A stretch of DNA of 18,880 nt from CAZAMP01 sp964486455 (GTDB lineage Bacteria > Eisenbacteria > RBG-16-71-46 > CAZAMP01), in contig CAZAMP010000068.1 in assembly GCA_964486455.1 (NCBI GenBank), forward strand, positions 1 through 18,880. The letters run 5' to 3'. Shown here piece by piece: positions 1-7,429 of the stretch. The translations under genes and the position numbers were made by a program. The stretch's first letter is position 1; each line of letters begins with the position of its first letter. The notes under the pieces are model-generated. The model was given only the letters and a program-made list of their open reading frames with translations, was not told where the DNA came from and searched no databases.

Positions 1-78
1 TCGCTGGAGGAACGACAGCGCATGGAGGTCGCCCTCGTAGAACAGACCGTTCGAGATGCCGGTGGAGCCGTTCGATGA
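1..78 (+). CDS. C-terminal tail of an unidentified upstream gene (partial)
   Basis: Frame 1 is open from the window edge to a TGA at 76-78. It encodes about 25 residues rich in Glu, Arg and Gln, ending in GGAVR, and looks like an amphipathic C-terminal helix. The stop lies just before the Shine-Dalgarno-like AAAGGA (78-83) that would serve the GTG start of the EamA gene at 92, so the two would be neighbours in one transcription unit. The family cannot be recognised from so few residues, and the stretch could be chance. Confidence 0.3.
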   Translation, partial: SLEERQRMEVALVEQTVRDAGGAVR

Positions 79-83
79 AAGGA
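78..83 (+). promoter_or_regulatory. Shine-Dalgarno site favouring a GTG start at 92
   Basis: AAAGGA lies 8 nt before GTG at 92-94. The in-frame ATG at 56 has no purine-rich site before it and would overlap the upstream reading frame by 23 nt. The GTG start gives an N-terminus (MREWLVLG...) that leads straight into the first membrane helix, as is usual for EamA proteins. Confidence 0.5.
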
Positions 84-91
84 CCGCGCGA

Positions 92-967
92 GTGAGGGAA
101 TGGTTGGTGCTGGGACTCCTCAGCGTGTTCTGGGGCGCGTCCTTCATCTTCATCAAATTCGCGCTCGAGGACTTCCACCCGTGGACGATGGTGGCGGTGC
201 GGACATCGATCGGTGCCGCGATTCTCCTGGCCTGGATGAAGGCAAGATCGATTCCGTTGCCCCGGGCGAGAGGGTTCTGGGCCCGCGCGCTCTTCCTCGG
301 CGTCGTGAGCTTCACCCTCCCGTTCTTCCTCATCACCTGGGGTCAGCAATCGATTGAGACCGGCATCGCCGCGATTCTCAATTCGACCGCCCCGCTATTC
401 GTTCTCCTGATGGTGCCGTTCCTCCACCGGCAGGAACGAATGCCGCTCTTCCAGACCGCTTCGGTCGTGCTGGGATTCGCGGGCGTGCTCGTCTTGATGC
501 TCGACCGCGGCATGACGGGAAGCCTGATCGGGAAGCTGAGCGTCATCGCCGGCACGATGTGCTACGCCGTGAGCGCCATCTTTCTCAATCGCGTCTTCAA
601 AGTGACGCACTTCGTCGCCGTTGCGACGGCGGCCGTCCTGATTTCGACGCTCGTCGCCTGGCCCGTCGCCCTGGCGGTCGCGACACCCACATTCTCGGAC
701 ATCTCCGTCCGCTCGTGGATCGCGGTTCTCTGGTTGGGCGTGCTCAGCACCAGCATCGGCTACGTCATGTATGTCCATCTCAATCGGTCCTGGGGCGCGA
801 CGCGGTCGTCGATGGTGACGTATCTCATTCCGCCGACGGCCGTCGCGCTTGGCGCGATCATCCGGCACGAGCCGATCACGCCGGCGCTCATCGTGGGCGG
901 TGTGCTCATCGCGATCGGCGTCCTCGGTGCCAACCAGAGAAGAGCTCCCGTCGAGGAAGGGACCTGA
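92..967 (+). CDS. EamA-family (DMT superfamily) transporter
   Basis: This is an inner-membrane permease of the drug/metabolite transporter superfamily, which typically exports amino acids, metabolites or drugs; the substrate cannot be read from sequence. It is 291 residues from GTG 92, or 303 from ATG 56, the usual size for a ten-helix EamA protein. The first helix carries the family hallmark FWGASFIFIKFAL. Hydrophobic segments follow throughout, in the two-fold EamA repeat pattern. The second repeat contains WGATRSSMVTYLIPPTAVALG and the typical final helix LIVGGVLIAIGVLGAN. I prefer GTG 92 because of its Shine-Dalgarno site and the upstream stop at 76-78; ATG 56 remains possible. The next gene starts 3 nt after the stop, so the two are probably co-transcribed. 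The family is certain; the function beyond 'exporter' is not. Confidence 0.92.
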   Translation: MREWLVLGLLSVFWGASFIFIKFALEDFHPWTMVAVRTSIGAAILLAWMKARSIPLPRARGFWARALFLGVVSFTLPFFLITWGQQSIETGIAAILNSTAPLFVLLMVPFLHRQERMPLFQTASVVLGFAGVLVLMLDRGMTGSLIGKLSVIAGTMCYAVSAIFLNRVFKVTHFVAVATAAVLISTLVAWPVALAVATPTFSDISVRSWIAVLWLGVLSTSIGYVMYVHLNRSWGATRSSMVTYLIPPTAVALGAIIRHEPITPALIVGGVLIAIGVLGANQRRAPVEEGT

Positions 968-970
968 ACC

Positions 971-1801
971 ATGCCACTCGCGCCCGCCGGCGATATTCGC
1001 CTTCATTACGACGCGAGCGGTAGCGGACCGCCCCTGATCCTGGCTCACGCCTATCTCGGGCGCGCCGACGTCTGGGCCGGCCAGCGCATGGCGCTCATCT
1101 CGGGCTATCGTGTCATCGCGTATGACGCCCGCGGACACGGTCGCTCGGATGCTCCCGACGATCCGGCCGCCTATTCGCTCGATATAGCCGTCTCGGATCT
1201 CATCGGGCTCATGGATGCGCTCGGCATCGATCGCACGCACGTCTGCGGCCTCAGCATGGGCGCGGAGACGGTGCTCCATGCGCTGCTCAAACAACCCGAA
1301 CGGTTCATGAGCGCCACCCTGGCCGATGTCGGTTCGGGATCTGACGATATGGCCGAATTCATCGAAAAGGGAGAGATCCTCGCCAAGGCGTTTCTCGAGC
1401 ACGGCTCACTCTGGGCGTTCGAGCGGCTACTCGAACGGGGTTCGTTCGCGGCCGGTCTCGGAGAGCGCCGCCAGCAAACGGTTGCCTCGATGAAGAGAAT
1501 CGTGGAGAATCATCCGGCGCATGCGATGGCGCACACGATGCGCGGCTATCTCATGCGTCGCCCGACCGTCTACTCGCTCGAACCCCTTCTCAGGAAGGTG
1601 ACATCCCCGGTCCTTGTGATCCGCGGCGAGTTGGATGAACGCGTGGCCGAGCCGTCCGCCTTTCTGGCGCGGACAATGCCGACCGCGCGCGAGATCGTGA
1701 TCCCAGGGGTCGGACACGTCACTAACATTTTGGCACCCACACGCTTCAACGAGGCGCTCAGGACCTTCCTGAGCGCCATCGAGGACGACACAGACACATG
1801 A
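971..1801 (+). CDS. Alpha/beta-fold hydrolase
   Basis: This is a 276-residue soluble hydrolase of the alpha/beta superfamily (esterase, lactonase or haloperoxidase-like). The nucleophile elbow is GLSMG with Ser95. The strand before it carries the common YDARGHGRSD motif (residues 51-60). LAHAYLG (24-30) sits where the oxyanion-hole HG motif normally lies, here HA rather than HG. The acid is probably the Asp in RGELDERV, and the catalytic His is in PGVGHVTN near the C-terminus. No signal peptide is visible, so it is probably cytoplasmic. It starts 3 nt after the EamA stop, with a purine-rich GAGGAAGGG stretch before it. Its stop overlaps the next start by 4 bp (ATGA), which implies translational coupling to the TonB receptor. 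The substrate is unknown; the mid-region of residues 130-190 is probably the variable cap. Confidence 0.9.
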   Translation: MPLAPAGDIRLHYDASGSGPPLILAHAYLGRADVWAGQRMALISGYRVIAYDARGHGRSDAPDDPAAYSLDIAVSDLIGLMDALGIDRTHVCGLSMGAETVLHALLKQPERFMSATLADVGSGSDDMAEFIEKGEILAKAFLEHGSLWAFERLLERGSFAAGLGERRQQTVASMKRIVENHPAHAMAHTMRGYLMRRPTVYSLEPLLRKVTSPVLVIRGELDERVAEPSAFLARTMPTAREIVIPGVGHVTNILAPTRFNEALRTFLSAIEDDTDT

Positions 1802-3936
1802 TCCGGCTTGCGTCACCTTTTCTCATCCCGAGTTGCGTTCTCATCGTGATCGCTGCTCTGATTCCGGCACCGGCGACGGCGTCCGCGGAGACAGCTCCCG
1901 ACAGCCTCGGCAGCCCGGCCGATACGACCGAGAAGACCTACTGGGTCGAGGAGATCTCCGTCACGGCCTCACGGACGGAGACGCGGGTGATCGAGAGTCC
2001 CCGAGAGATCCGGATCGTCGACGCCATCGAGCTCCGCGATAGCCTCACGCCCGGCACGCCTGAGGCTCTGGTTGAGCTCCCCGAGGTACTCATCCAGAAG
2101 ACGTCCCTCGGGGGCGGCGCCCCCATCGTTCGGGGGCTCAGCGGCAATCGCATCCTGCTGCTCGTGGACGGCGTGCGGCTCAACAACAGCACGTACCGGA
2201 TCGGGCTGAACCAGTATTTGAACACCGTCGATCCCGGCATCGTGGACCGCATCGAGGTCGTTCCGGGCGCGGGATCGGTGTTGTACGGCAGCGACGCACT
2301 CGGCGGCGTGATCCACGTCATGACGCCGGCACCGGCGGAGAATCTGCCGCGTCTCTCCTACTCCGGCAACCTCACCGCGGCCGAGGGCAGTCACACGCAC
2401 GCCGTGCGGACGTCTCGCTGGTGGGGCTCGGGGGGACTCATTGCCGGAGTGGGCTACCGCGACTTCAACGACGTGCGGGCCGGCGGCGGCATCGGCATCC
2501 AAAAACCGACGGCATACTCCGAGTGGAGCGCGAATGCCCGCGCGCTCTTCTTGACAGGCCAACGAGCGCATCTCTCGATCGGCTACCAGATCACTCGCCA
2601 GAACGACGTGCCCCGCACCGACCGAGTGGTCGCGGGAAAGGACAGTCTCTACGTCTACGACCCGCAGCATCGGGAACTGTTCTTCGCGCGCTACGAGGCC
2701 AAGCAGATCAGCGACGTGATCCAATTCGCGTCGGTCTCGCTGTCCTGGAATCATCAGCGGGAAGGCCGGACCATCATCACGAACAGCCGGTCCGATGTTC
2801 GCGAGGAGTTCCTGGACGACGTGCAGACCATGGGGCTCGTCGCCGAGGCGCGTTCTCTCGCGGGCGAGCGGACGCTTCTGACATACGGCGGTGAGACCTA
2901 CCTCGATTTCGTGAGCAGTCGCGGCAAGGACGTCAACCTCGCCGACGCGTCGGAGACATCGACCAGCGGCAAGTTTCCCGACGACGGACAGCACCTCTCC
3001 GCGGGGCTCTTCGCGCAGGCCACGCATACGCTGACCAATGTCACGACGATGGTGGGTGCCGTCCGATTCTCGACGTTTCGGCTGACCGGCACACCGCTCG
3101 GCGATTTCGGCAAGGTCAGCCTCACGAACAGCATGCTCACCGGGAGCGCGCAGGCCCGGTTCTCCTTCGGTGAGGACGATCATCTCTTCGCGGGGATTTC
3201 CCAAGCGTTTCGCTCCCCCAACATGGAGGACGCGCTGGCCGCGGGGCTCTCGAACAAGGGCTACGACGTCCCTAATCCGAACCTCGACGCGGAACGAAGC
3301 TGGAGCTTCGAGGCCGGGCTCAAGACGGCGGGACGCATCGGCGGCAACGGATGGCCGAACCACGAGAGCGCGCAGGGAATCTATCGCCTCGGGATCACCG
3401 CCTATCTCACGCTCATTTCGGATCTCATCGAGCGCACGCCCACGACCTTCGCGGGTTCGGATTCCCTGAACGGCTCACCCGTCTTCCACAACGAGAATCT
3501 CGGAAGCGCCCGCATCGTTGGCATATCGGGCAGCGGAGACGTCCATCCGTTCCCCACCGTTCGTCTGCGGAGCTCCATCTCCTGGACGCGCGGCACGAAC
3601 AGTGACCTCGACCAACCCATGACGCGGATCCCGCCGCTGCGGGGACGTGTCGCGCTGCGGCACGACTTCTCCGACGGGTGGATCGAGCTCCCGCTCGTTT
3701 GGGCGACCGCTCAGAAACGCCTCTCGCCCGAGGATATCCGCGATACGCGAATCCTCGACGGCGGGACACCGGGCTATGCAACCGTGCACCTGCGGGGTGG
3801 AATGCCGCTCGGCAACGGAATCGAATTCCGGGCTTCCCTCGAGAATATCGCCGACTCCGGCTACCGCACGCACGGCTCGGGCATCGATCAACCCGGTCGA
3901 AACCTCATCGTTGGCCTGGACTGGTCCTTACCCTAG
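1798..3936 (+). CDS. TonB-dependent outer-membrane receptor
   Basis: This 712-residue protein is a gated beta-barrel that takes up siderophores, heme, cobalamin or other scarce ligands using energy from TonB-ExbBD. Residues 1 to about 30 form a Sec signal peptide (hydrophobic core ending APATASA). A TonB-box-like EEISVTASR follows at about residue 52. The plug domain runs to about 180 and has typical signatures: PIVRGLSGNRILLLVDGVR, then DRIEVVPGAGSVLYGSDALGGVI. The remainder is barrel. The C-terminus shows the receptor signature of an NIAD...YRTHGSG...PGRN motif, but ends in DWSLP rather than the usual terminal Phe. The length fits the CirA/cobalamin-receptor class. It begins inside the hydrolase stop (ATGA), so it is the third gene of the operon. 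The ligand cannot be assigned; the hydrolase could process an imported ligand, but that is speculation. Confidence 0.93.
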   Translation: MIRLASPFLIPSCVLIVIAALIPAPATASAETAPDSLGSPADTTEKTYWVEEISVTASRTETRVIESPREIRIVDAIELRDSLTPGTPEALVELPEVLIQKTSLGGGAPIVRGLSGNRILLLVDGVRLNNSTYRIGLNQYLNTVDPGIVDRIEVVPGAGSVLYGSDALGGVIHVMTPAPAENLPRLSYSGNLTAAEGSHTHAVRTSRWWGSGGLIAGVGYRDFNDVRAGGGIGIQKPTAYSEWSANARALFLTGQRAHLSIGYQITRQNDVPRTDRVVAGKDSLYVYDPQHRELFFARYEAKQISDVIQFASVSLSWNHQREGRTIITNSRSDVREEFLDDVQTMGLVAEARSLAGERTLLTYGGETYLDFVSSRGKDVNLADASETSTSGKFPDDGQHLSAGLFAQATHTLTNVTTMVGAVRFSTFRLTGTPLGDFGKVSLTNSMLTGSAQARFSFGEDDHLFAGISQAFRSPNMEDALAAGLSNKGYDVPNPNLDAERSWSFEAGLKTAGRIGGNGWPNHESAQGIYRLGITAYLTLISDLIERTPTTFAGSDSLNGSPVFHNENLGSARIVGISGSGDVHPFPTVRLRSSISWTRGTNSDLDQPMTRIPPLRGRVALRHDFSDGWIELPLVWATAQKRLSPEDIRDTRILDGGTPGYATVHLRGGMPLGNGIEFRASLENIADSGYRTHGSGIDQPGRNLIVGLDWSLP

Positions 3937-3938
3937 GG

Positions 3939-4070
3939 TTGTGGTCCGAAGACTGTGTCCGAACGCCGTATCTCATGCAGTTTCATGCAGTAGGGGCGCT
4001 CGCAGCGTCATCCCGCAACGCCATGGGTACAAATCACTTCGCTTGAGCAGACACAGTCTTCAGACCACAA
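3939..4070. repeat. 132-bp MITE-like element or long hairpin with 21-bp inverted termini
   Basis: The left arm at 3939-3959 (beginning TTGTGGTC) and the right arm at 4050-4070 (ending GACCACAA) are reverse complements at 20 of 21 positions, the mismatch being C versus T. They enclose 90 bp with no convincing ORF. The interior contains a 9-bp direct repeat TCATGCAGT (two copies separated by one T) and a small GCGCT/AGCGT stem. The left arm begins 3 nt after the TonB-receptor stop codon. No target-site duplication is obvious at the ends. It may be a non-autonomous transposon, an intergenic REP/ERIC-like repeat, or a structured RNA end; the spacer is very long for an ordinary terminator. Confidence 0.6.
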
Positions 4071-4108
4071 GAAAAGGAGAACGGCTGGCTCGTGATTACT
4101 TATCTCTC

Positions 4109-4114
4109 TATACT
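4109..4114 (+). promoter_or_regulatory. Possible -10 box (TATACT) for the cytochrome gene
   Basis: TATACT matches the sigma-70 -10 consensus at 5 of 6 positions and sits in the AT-rich spot just after the inverted repeat, about 105 nt before the ATG at 4220. No good -35 hexamer lies 16-18 nt upstream (the best is about 3 of 6), so this is only a weak call. An 8-bp palindrome GTGATCAC also lies in this leader at about 4169. Confidence 0.25.
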
Positions 4115-4205
4115 GAATTCCTGGAATGAGAACGCATTTCATGCTAAGTACATGGGTGTTCAGAGGTTGTGATCACGGAAATGATTCTGACTATCGACCA
4201 CGGAC

Positions 4206-4213
4206 AAAGGAGG
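4206..4213 (+). promoter_or_regulatory. Strong Shine-Dalgarno site fixing the cytochrome start
   Basis: AAAGGAGG lies 6 nt before ATG 4220. This site, plus the signal peptide that begins immediately after, decides for 4220 over the in-frame ATG at 4169, which would add 17 charged residues in front of the signal peptide. Confidence 0.8.
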
Positions 4214-4219
4214 AACGGG

Positions 4220-5337
4220 ATGAGAGCTGCAATGCAGTTCCTGCTGGCCGGGCTTCTCATCGCACCGGCGGCGTGGGCGGACGATTGCGTCGAGTGCCAT
4301 GGGCGCGAGACACCAGGCATCGTCCAGGACTGGAAGCTCAGCGCTCACTTCAACGAAGAAGTCGGCTGCGACGCGTGTCACGGAGATGGTCACACGACCG
4401 CCGATGACGTCGCGAAGGTCGAACTCCCCACCCCGGAGACCTGCGCGGAGTGCCACGAAGATCAGGTGACGCAGTACATGGCCGGCAAGCATTCGAAGGC
4501 GTGGGCCGCGATGAAGGCGATGCCGACCACGCACTGGAAGCCGATGGCGCTCACGGAAGGCATGAAGGGCTGCGGCGGCTGCCACAAGATCGGCTCAAAG
4601 AGTGAAGAGGAAATCAAAGCGCTCAAGGAGAGCGGCGCGGGCTTTGGTGTCGCATCGTGCGACGCGTGCCACACGCGCCACACGTTCTCCGTCAAGGAAG
4701 CCCGCGAGCCACAGGCGTGCGCGACCTGCCACATGGGCTTCGACCATCCGCAGTGGGAGATGTACTCGACCTCCAAGCACGGCGTGCGGCACCTGCTGAA
4801 GCAGAACGGCATTCTCCCCGCGTCCGCGGCGGCGCCGACGTGCCAGACCTGCCATATGCCGGATGGAAACCACGAAGTCCGCACCGCCTGGGGCTTTCTT
4901 GCCGTTCGCACGGACGGGCTCGCGCCGTATCCGGGCGAGAGCGACGCCTGGTGGGCGGACCGTGTGACGATCCTGCAGGCGCTCGGCGTGCTCGATCCCG
5001 AAGGGAACCCGACCGCGCGGCTCGACGTCGTCCAGGCCGCCGATGTGGCCCGCCTCAGCGCCGATGCCTTCGACGTCGAGCGAAACAAGATGATCGCCGT
5101 TTGCAGCGACTGCCACTCCGAGAACTTCGCGCGTGCGGAGCTGGAGAAGGGCGACAGCATCATTCGCGAGATCGATCATCTGCTCGCCGAGGCCATCCTA
5201 ATCGTCGCCGGCCTCTACAAGGACGGCATCCTGGAGAAGCCGGAAAGCTACAGCTACGCGTTTCCGGATCTCTTGACCTTCCACGACGCGCCGACGATCA
5301 TCGAGACAAGGCTGTTCAACATGCACCTCAAGCATCG
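4220..5337 (+). CDS. Octaheme HAO-like multiheme cytochrome c (3' end lost in gap)
   Basis: This is a periplasmic or exported multiheme cytochrome of the hydroxylamine-oxidoreductase-like family, which handles nitrogen redox compounds (hydroxylamine/hydrazine oxidation, or nitrite/hydroxylamine reduction). Residues 1-20 form a signal peptide ending PAAWA. Eight CxxCH heme sites follow, with Cys at 23, 50, 75, 118, 147, 167, 208 and 295, all before the gap. After heme 8 comes an HAO-like helix (REIDHLLAEAILIVAGLYKDG) and then a segment ending FNMHLKH at the gap edge. The missing part is where oxidative HAO enzymes carry the Tyr that crosslinks to the P460 heme and where reductive octaheme enzymes lack it, so the direction of catalysis cannot be told. 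The reading frame runs on through the Ns into a DNA methyltransferase, but this is an artefact of joining. It could also be a related octaheme reductase. Confidence 0.88.
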
Positions 5338-5437
5338 NNNNNNNNNNNNNNNNNNNNNNNNNNNNNNNNNNNNNNNNNNNNNNNNNNNNNNNNNNNNNNN
5401 NNNNNNNNNNNNNNNNNNNNNNNNNNNNNNNNNNNNN
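5338..5437. other. Assembly gap (exactly 100 N)
   Basis: A run of exactly 100 N is the conventional scaffolding placeholder, so the true length is unknown. It separates an octaheme cytochrome lacking its C-terminus from a D12 methyltransferase lacking its N-terminal half. At minimum the rest of both genes is missing; further genes, or a wrong join, are possible. Confidence 0.97.
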
Positions 5438-5842
5438 CTCTCCGACGAGGTTCGCGCACGGCTGTTGCGATGCACGTTGGCGGGTGATGACTTCGAGACG
5501 TTCTTCGATCGGCATCGCGCGTCGATGGGACCTGACGACTTCGTCTTTCTCGATCCACCCTATGACACGGACTTCTCCGAGTACGATCAGCTCGCGTTTC
5601 GGATCTGTGATCACGAGCGATTGGCCGCCATGATCGCACGCCTGCCGTGCCGCTGGCTTCTGGTCATCAAGGAAACGGACGACGTGAATCGCATCTACGC
5701 ACCGCTGGCCGAGAGCGGAGACGGCGTGAAGCTCATGCGCTTCGAGAAGACGTACACCTACAACGTTCGCGGGCGAAACGAGCGAAACGTGGTGCATCTG
5801 GTACTCGTCCGGACGACATTGCCACAGCCATCCTTCGAATAG
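5438..5842 (+). CDS. D12-class N6-adenine DNA methyltransferase, C-terminal part
   Basis: This fragment of 134 residues belongs to the Dam/D12 class of adenine-N6 DNA methyltransferases, which methylate adenine in a short recognition sequence, either as part of restriction-modification or as orphan enzymes. The catalytic motif IV DPPY is at residues 39-42 of the fragment, preceded by PDDFVFL and followed by the class-typical FSEYDQ. The C-terminus has the family ending FEKTYTYNVRGR...HLVLV. D12 enzymes are usually about 260-330 residues, so the N-terminal half, with the AdoMet-binding FxxGG motif, lies in or beyond the gap. No restriction-endonuclease gene is visible downstream, although one could lie in the gap. 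The recognition site cannot be inferred. Confidence 0.85.
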   Translation, partial: LSDEVRARLLRCTLAGDDFETFFDRHRASMGPDDFVFLDPPYDTDFSEYDQLAFRICDHERLAAMIARLPCRWLLVIKETDDVNRIYAPLAESGDGVKLMRFEKTYTYNVRGRNERNVVHLVLVRTTLPQPSFE

Positions 5843-5990
5843 TCGAAATCAGCAAGCAATTGACCAAGCTCGACTAGGCGCCCGACCGGATCCAAGGCTC
5901 TACTGCGAAGCGGGCAAACTCGCGTGCAGCGCCCGCCGTCGAGTGCATCCATTGGTTCTCTGTCACTGCCAGATCGTTCTCGCCTTCAGT

Positions 5991-6593
5991 TCAGGCCCAT
6001 GGAAACAACTGCTTTGCTGATGGCCACCGCCCCGAAGCAACTCGGAACATGCCGCCCCCCACAGAGACAAGCACGATTCCAACGGCGAAGAAGCTCAAAC
6101 CACTGGTCAGGACGATGTCCTCGGCCAATGAACTCTCGTGAGCAGGTGCAACTTGGAACTTGTCGCTGCCCCCAGGTCTCGCATGCTCTAAGAATGTCGG
6201 CTCGACAGTTCGGTGGCCATATTTGTCATACCACTGGCCCGAACCATCTTGAAAGCACGACATACTGAGCATGAGGGGCAGGCTCACTAGGAGGAAGATT
6301 CGTCCCCACCTGAGGATCATGTTGGATCGTCGAAGTTGCGACTTGGGCGATTCGAGGGTCTTTGGCCCAACGGACGAGAGCTGCGGAGTCCGTAGAATCG
6401 GAGGGTGGACGGACCTCGTCCTCTCCCCCACTGAAGATCGCTGAGTCGTTTCAGGCGACCGTCGTAGGCGACAACCGTCATAGTGTCGGATCATGTTCTT
6501 TGCCTTGACCATGGCGGCGCACCGAGGGCAGGCAAGAACCGTATCTGGATCAGCGGATTGGATTCGCTTTTTCAGCTCTTCACGCGAATGCAT
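5991..6593 (-). CDS. Hypothetical zinc-finger / two-helix membrane protein
   Basis: This is a 200-residue protein of no family I recognise. Near the N-terminus, C22-P-R-C25 and H37-YDG-C41 form a plausible C2HC zinc-binding knuckle. A Ser/Arg/Pro-rich linker (about 42-90) follows, then a hydrophobic segment (about 98-112, ending MLSMSC113) and a second membrane helix (about 160-183, LSFFAVGIVLVSVGGG). Neither the first ATG (6593) nor the internal Met92 (6320) has a good Shine-Dalgarno site. A lipoprotein beginning at Met92 with Cys113 as the lipid anchor is the main alternative, but the well-formed zinc knuckle argues for the long form. It runs against its neighbours, alone, within the accessory block. 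The ORF overlaps opposite-strand open frames that look like shadows. Confidence 0.6.
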   Translation of the reverse strand: MHSREELKKRIQSADPDTVLACPRCAAMVKAKNMIRHYDGCRLRRSPETTQRSSVGERTRSVHPPILRTPQLSSVGPKTLESPKSQLRRSNMILRWGRIFLLVSLPLMLSMSCFQDGSGQWYDKYGHRTVEPTFLEHARPGGSDKFQVAPAHESSLAEDIVLTSGLSFFAVGIVLVSVGGGMFRVASGRWPSAKQLFPWA

Positions 6594-6930
6594 AGCTGAA
6601 TGAAGCTCACGGCGCTCGCAGGCAGCAGTTGGGACATGTGATCGCTTGTATCATTTCTATCGCAATTCTATGGGTTCTAGAGGGAAGAGGTCAAATCCTA
6701 GCTACATCCGTCCAACACCTGAATGAGATGACTCGCGTCCCCATATGTCGGAGCTCCTATGTCCAGAACGACCATTTTGATTTCGCGCGGTCGCCCCACA
6801 GTACTTGGCCCACCCGTCATGCCACCTGCCAGGCACTGGAATTCTCAGTGAAGACTGTCTATGCTCGGCCAGAGGTAGCTCCCCGCTTTTTGGGGAAAAG
6901 ACTGAAAGCTGACGGAAGCGGGCAATCTCA
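6594..6930. other. Intergenic stretch without a convincing gene
   Basis: These 337 bp separate the minus-strand zinc-finger gene from the plus-strand NUDIX gene, so promoters for both should lie here. A plus-strand open frame (6629-6937) begins with a hydrophobic run but continues as low-complexity, unprotein-like sequence, and I do not call it. A short hairpin TCCCC-loop-GGGGA (6880-6896) lies just upstream of the NUDIX start. I see no clear sigma-70 promoter, tRNA or riboswitch. Confidence 0.5.
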
Positions 6931-7341
6931 TTGTTGAAGTCTGCTGGAATTCTCGCGTATCGAGTGGTCGACGGAGGTTTCGAGGTGTTGCTTGTCCATT
7001 CCAATGGAAGAGAGGATCTTGAGCCCTGGAGCATCCCAAAAGGTGAATTCGACCCCACAACAGAATCTCCAGAAAGTGCTGCCGTAAGAGAAGTACGCGA
7101 AGAGATCGGAATAGAGATTCCGGAGGCCGCGCTGAACAGCCTCGGTGAATCGATCTACCCAAACAAGCGCAAGCGTGTGACCGCATTCGCGTGGCAACTC
7201 CCGCAGGGCGCGCTGGAACTCAATCTAGATCCTCGAGAGATTGCCATGGCGGAGTTGTTTCCATTTCAGGCCGCGAAATCGAAACTACATTCGGGACAAG
7301 TCGTCTTCTTGGATCGTCTTGCCGACTGGCTTCGCATCTGA
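6931..7341 (+). CDS. NUDIX hydrolase, COG4119-like
   Basis: This 136-residue protein hydrolyses a nucleoside diphosphate linked to another group (Nudix fold). It closely resembles the COG4119 group: the N-terminal SAGILAYR...FEVLLVHSNG and W-SIPKGEF are characteristic, as is the C-terminal GQVVFLDRLADWL. The Nudix box begins at Gly38 and contains R53-E-V-R-E57-E58-I-G-I, giving the metal-binding REVREE core. The loop between the Gly and the first Glu (Glu45) has six residues rather than the canonical five (GEFDPTTE). The start is TTG at 6931, or the adjacent TTG at 6934; no ATG is available. The Shine-Dalgarno site is weak (GGAAGCGGG region). It is cytoplasmic and its substrate is unknown. 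It stands alone, 88 bp before the ankyrin gene. Confidence 0.88.
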   Translation: MLKSAGILAYRVVDGGFEVLLVHSNGREDLEPWSIPKGEFDPTTESPESAAVREVREEIGIEIPEAALNSLGESIYPNKRKRVTAFAWQLPQGALELNLDPREIAMAELFPFQAAKSKLHSGQVVFLDRLADWLRI

Positions 7342-7429
7342 TGGGGATATGGAGATCCGCTGCGGTGGTGATACTGCAACGCTCAGAACGGTCGCGGAAC
7401 TGCCAATGACCTGACATGATGAGGATGAT

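Noticed and set aside
1..120. Minus-strand frame reading a protein-like stretch (GLFYEGDLHALSFLQR)
   Set aside because: It has no ATG, GTG or TTG start in the visible frame and lies mostly under the EamA 5' end.
395..1402. 335-residue open frame on the minus strand opposite the EamA and hydrolase genes
   Set aside because: Composition is Arg/His/Asp-rich, as in GC-rich antisense frames. It spans two well-supported genes and shows no domain.
1969..3363. 464-residue minus-strand open frame opposite the TonB receptor
   Set aside because: It mirrors the receptor codons and has an Arg/Val/Ala-rich composition without motifs.
3939..4070. Inverted repeat as a rho-independent terminator
   Set aside because: The loop would be 90 nt and no U-run follows the right arm.
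5924..6268. 114-residue plus-strand open frame opposite the zinc-finger gene
   Set aside because: The opposite strand carries an ordered zinc knuckle and membrane helices; this frame has neither.
6629..6937. 102-residue plus-strand open frame with a hydrophobic N-terminus
   Set aside because: Past the first 20 residues it is unlike a protein, has no Shine-Dalgarno site, and overlaps the NUDIX start.
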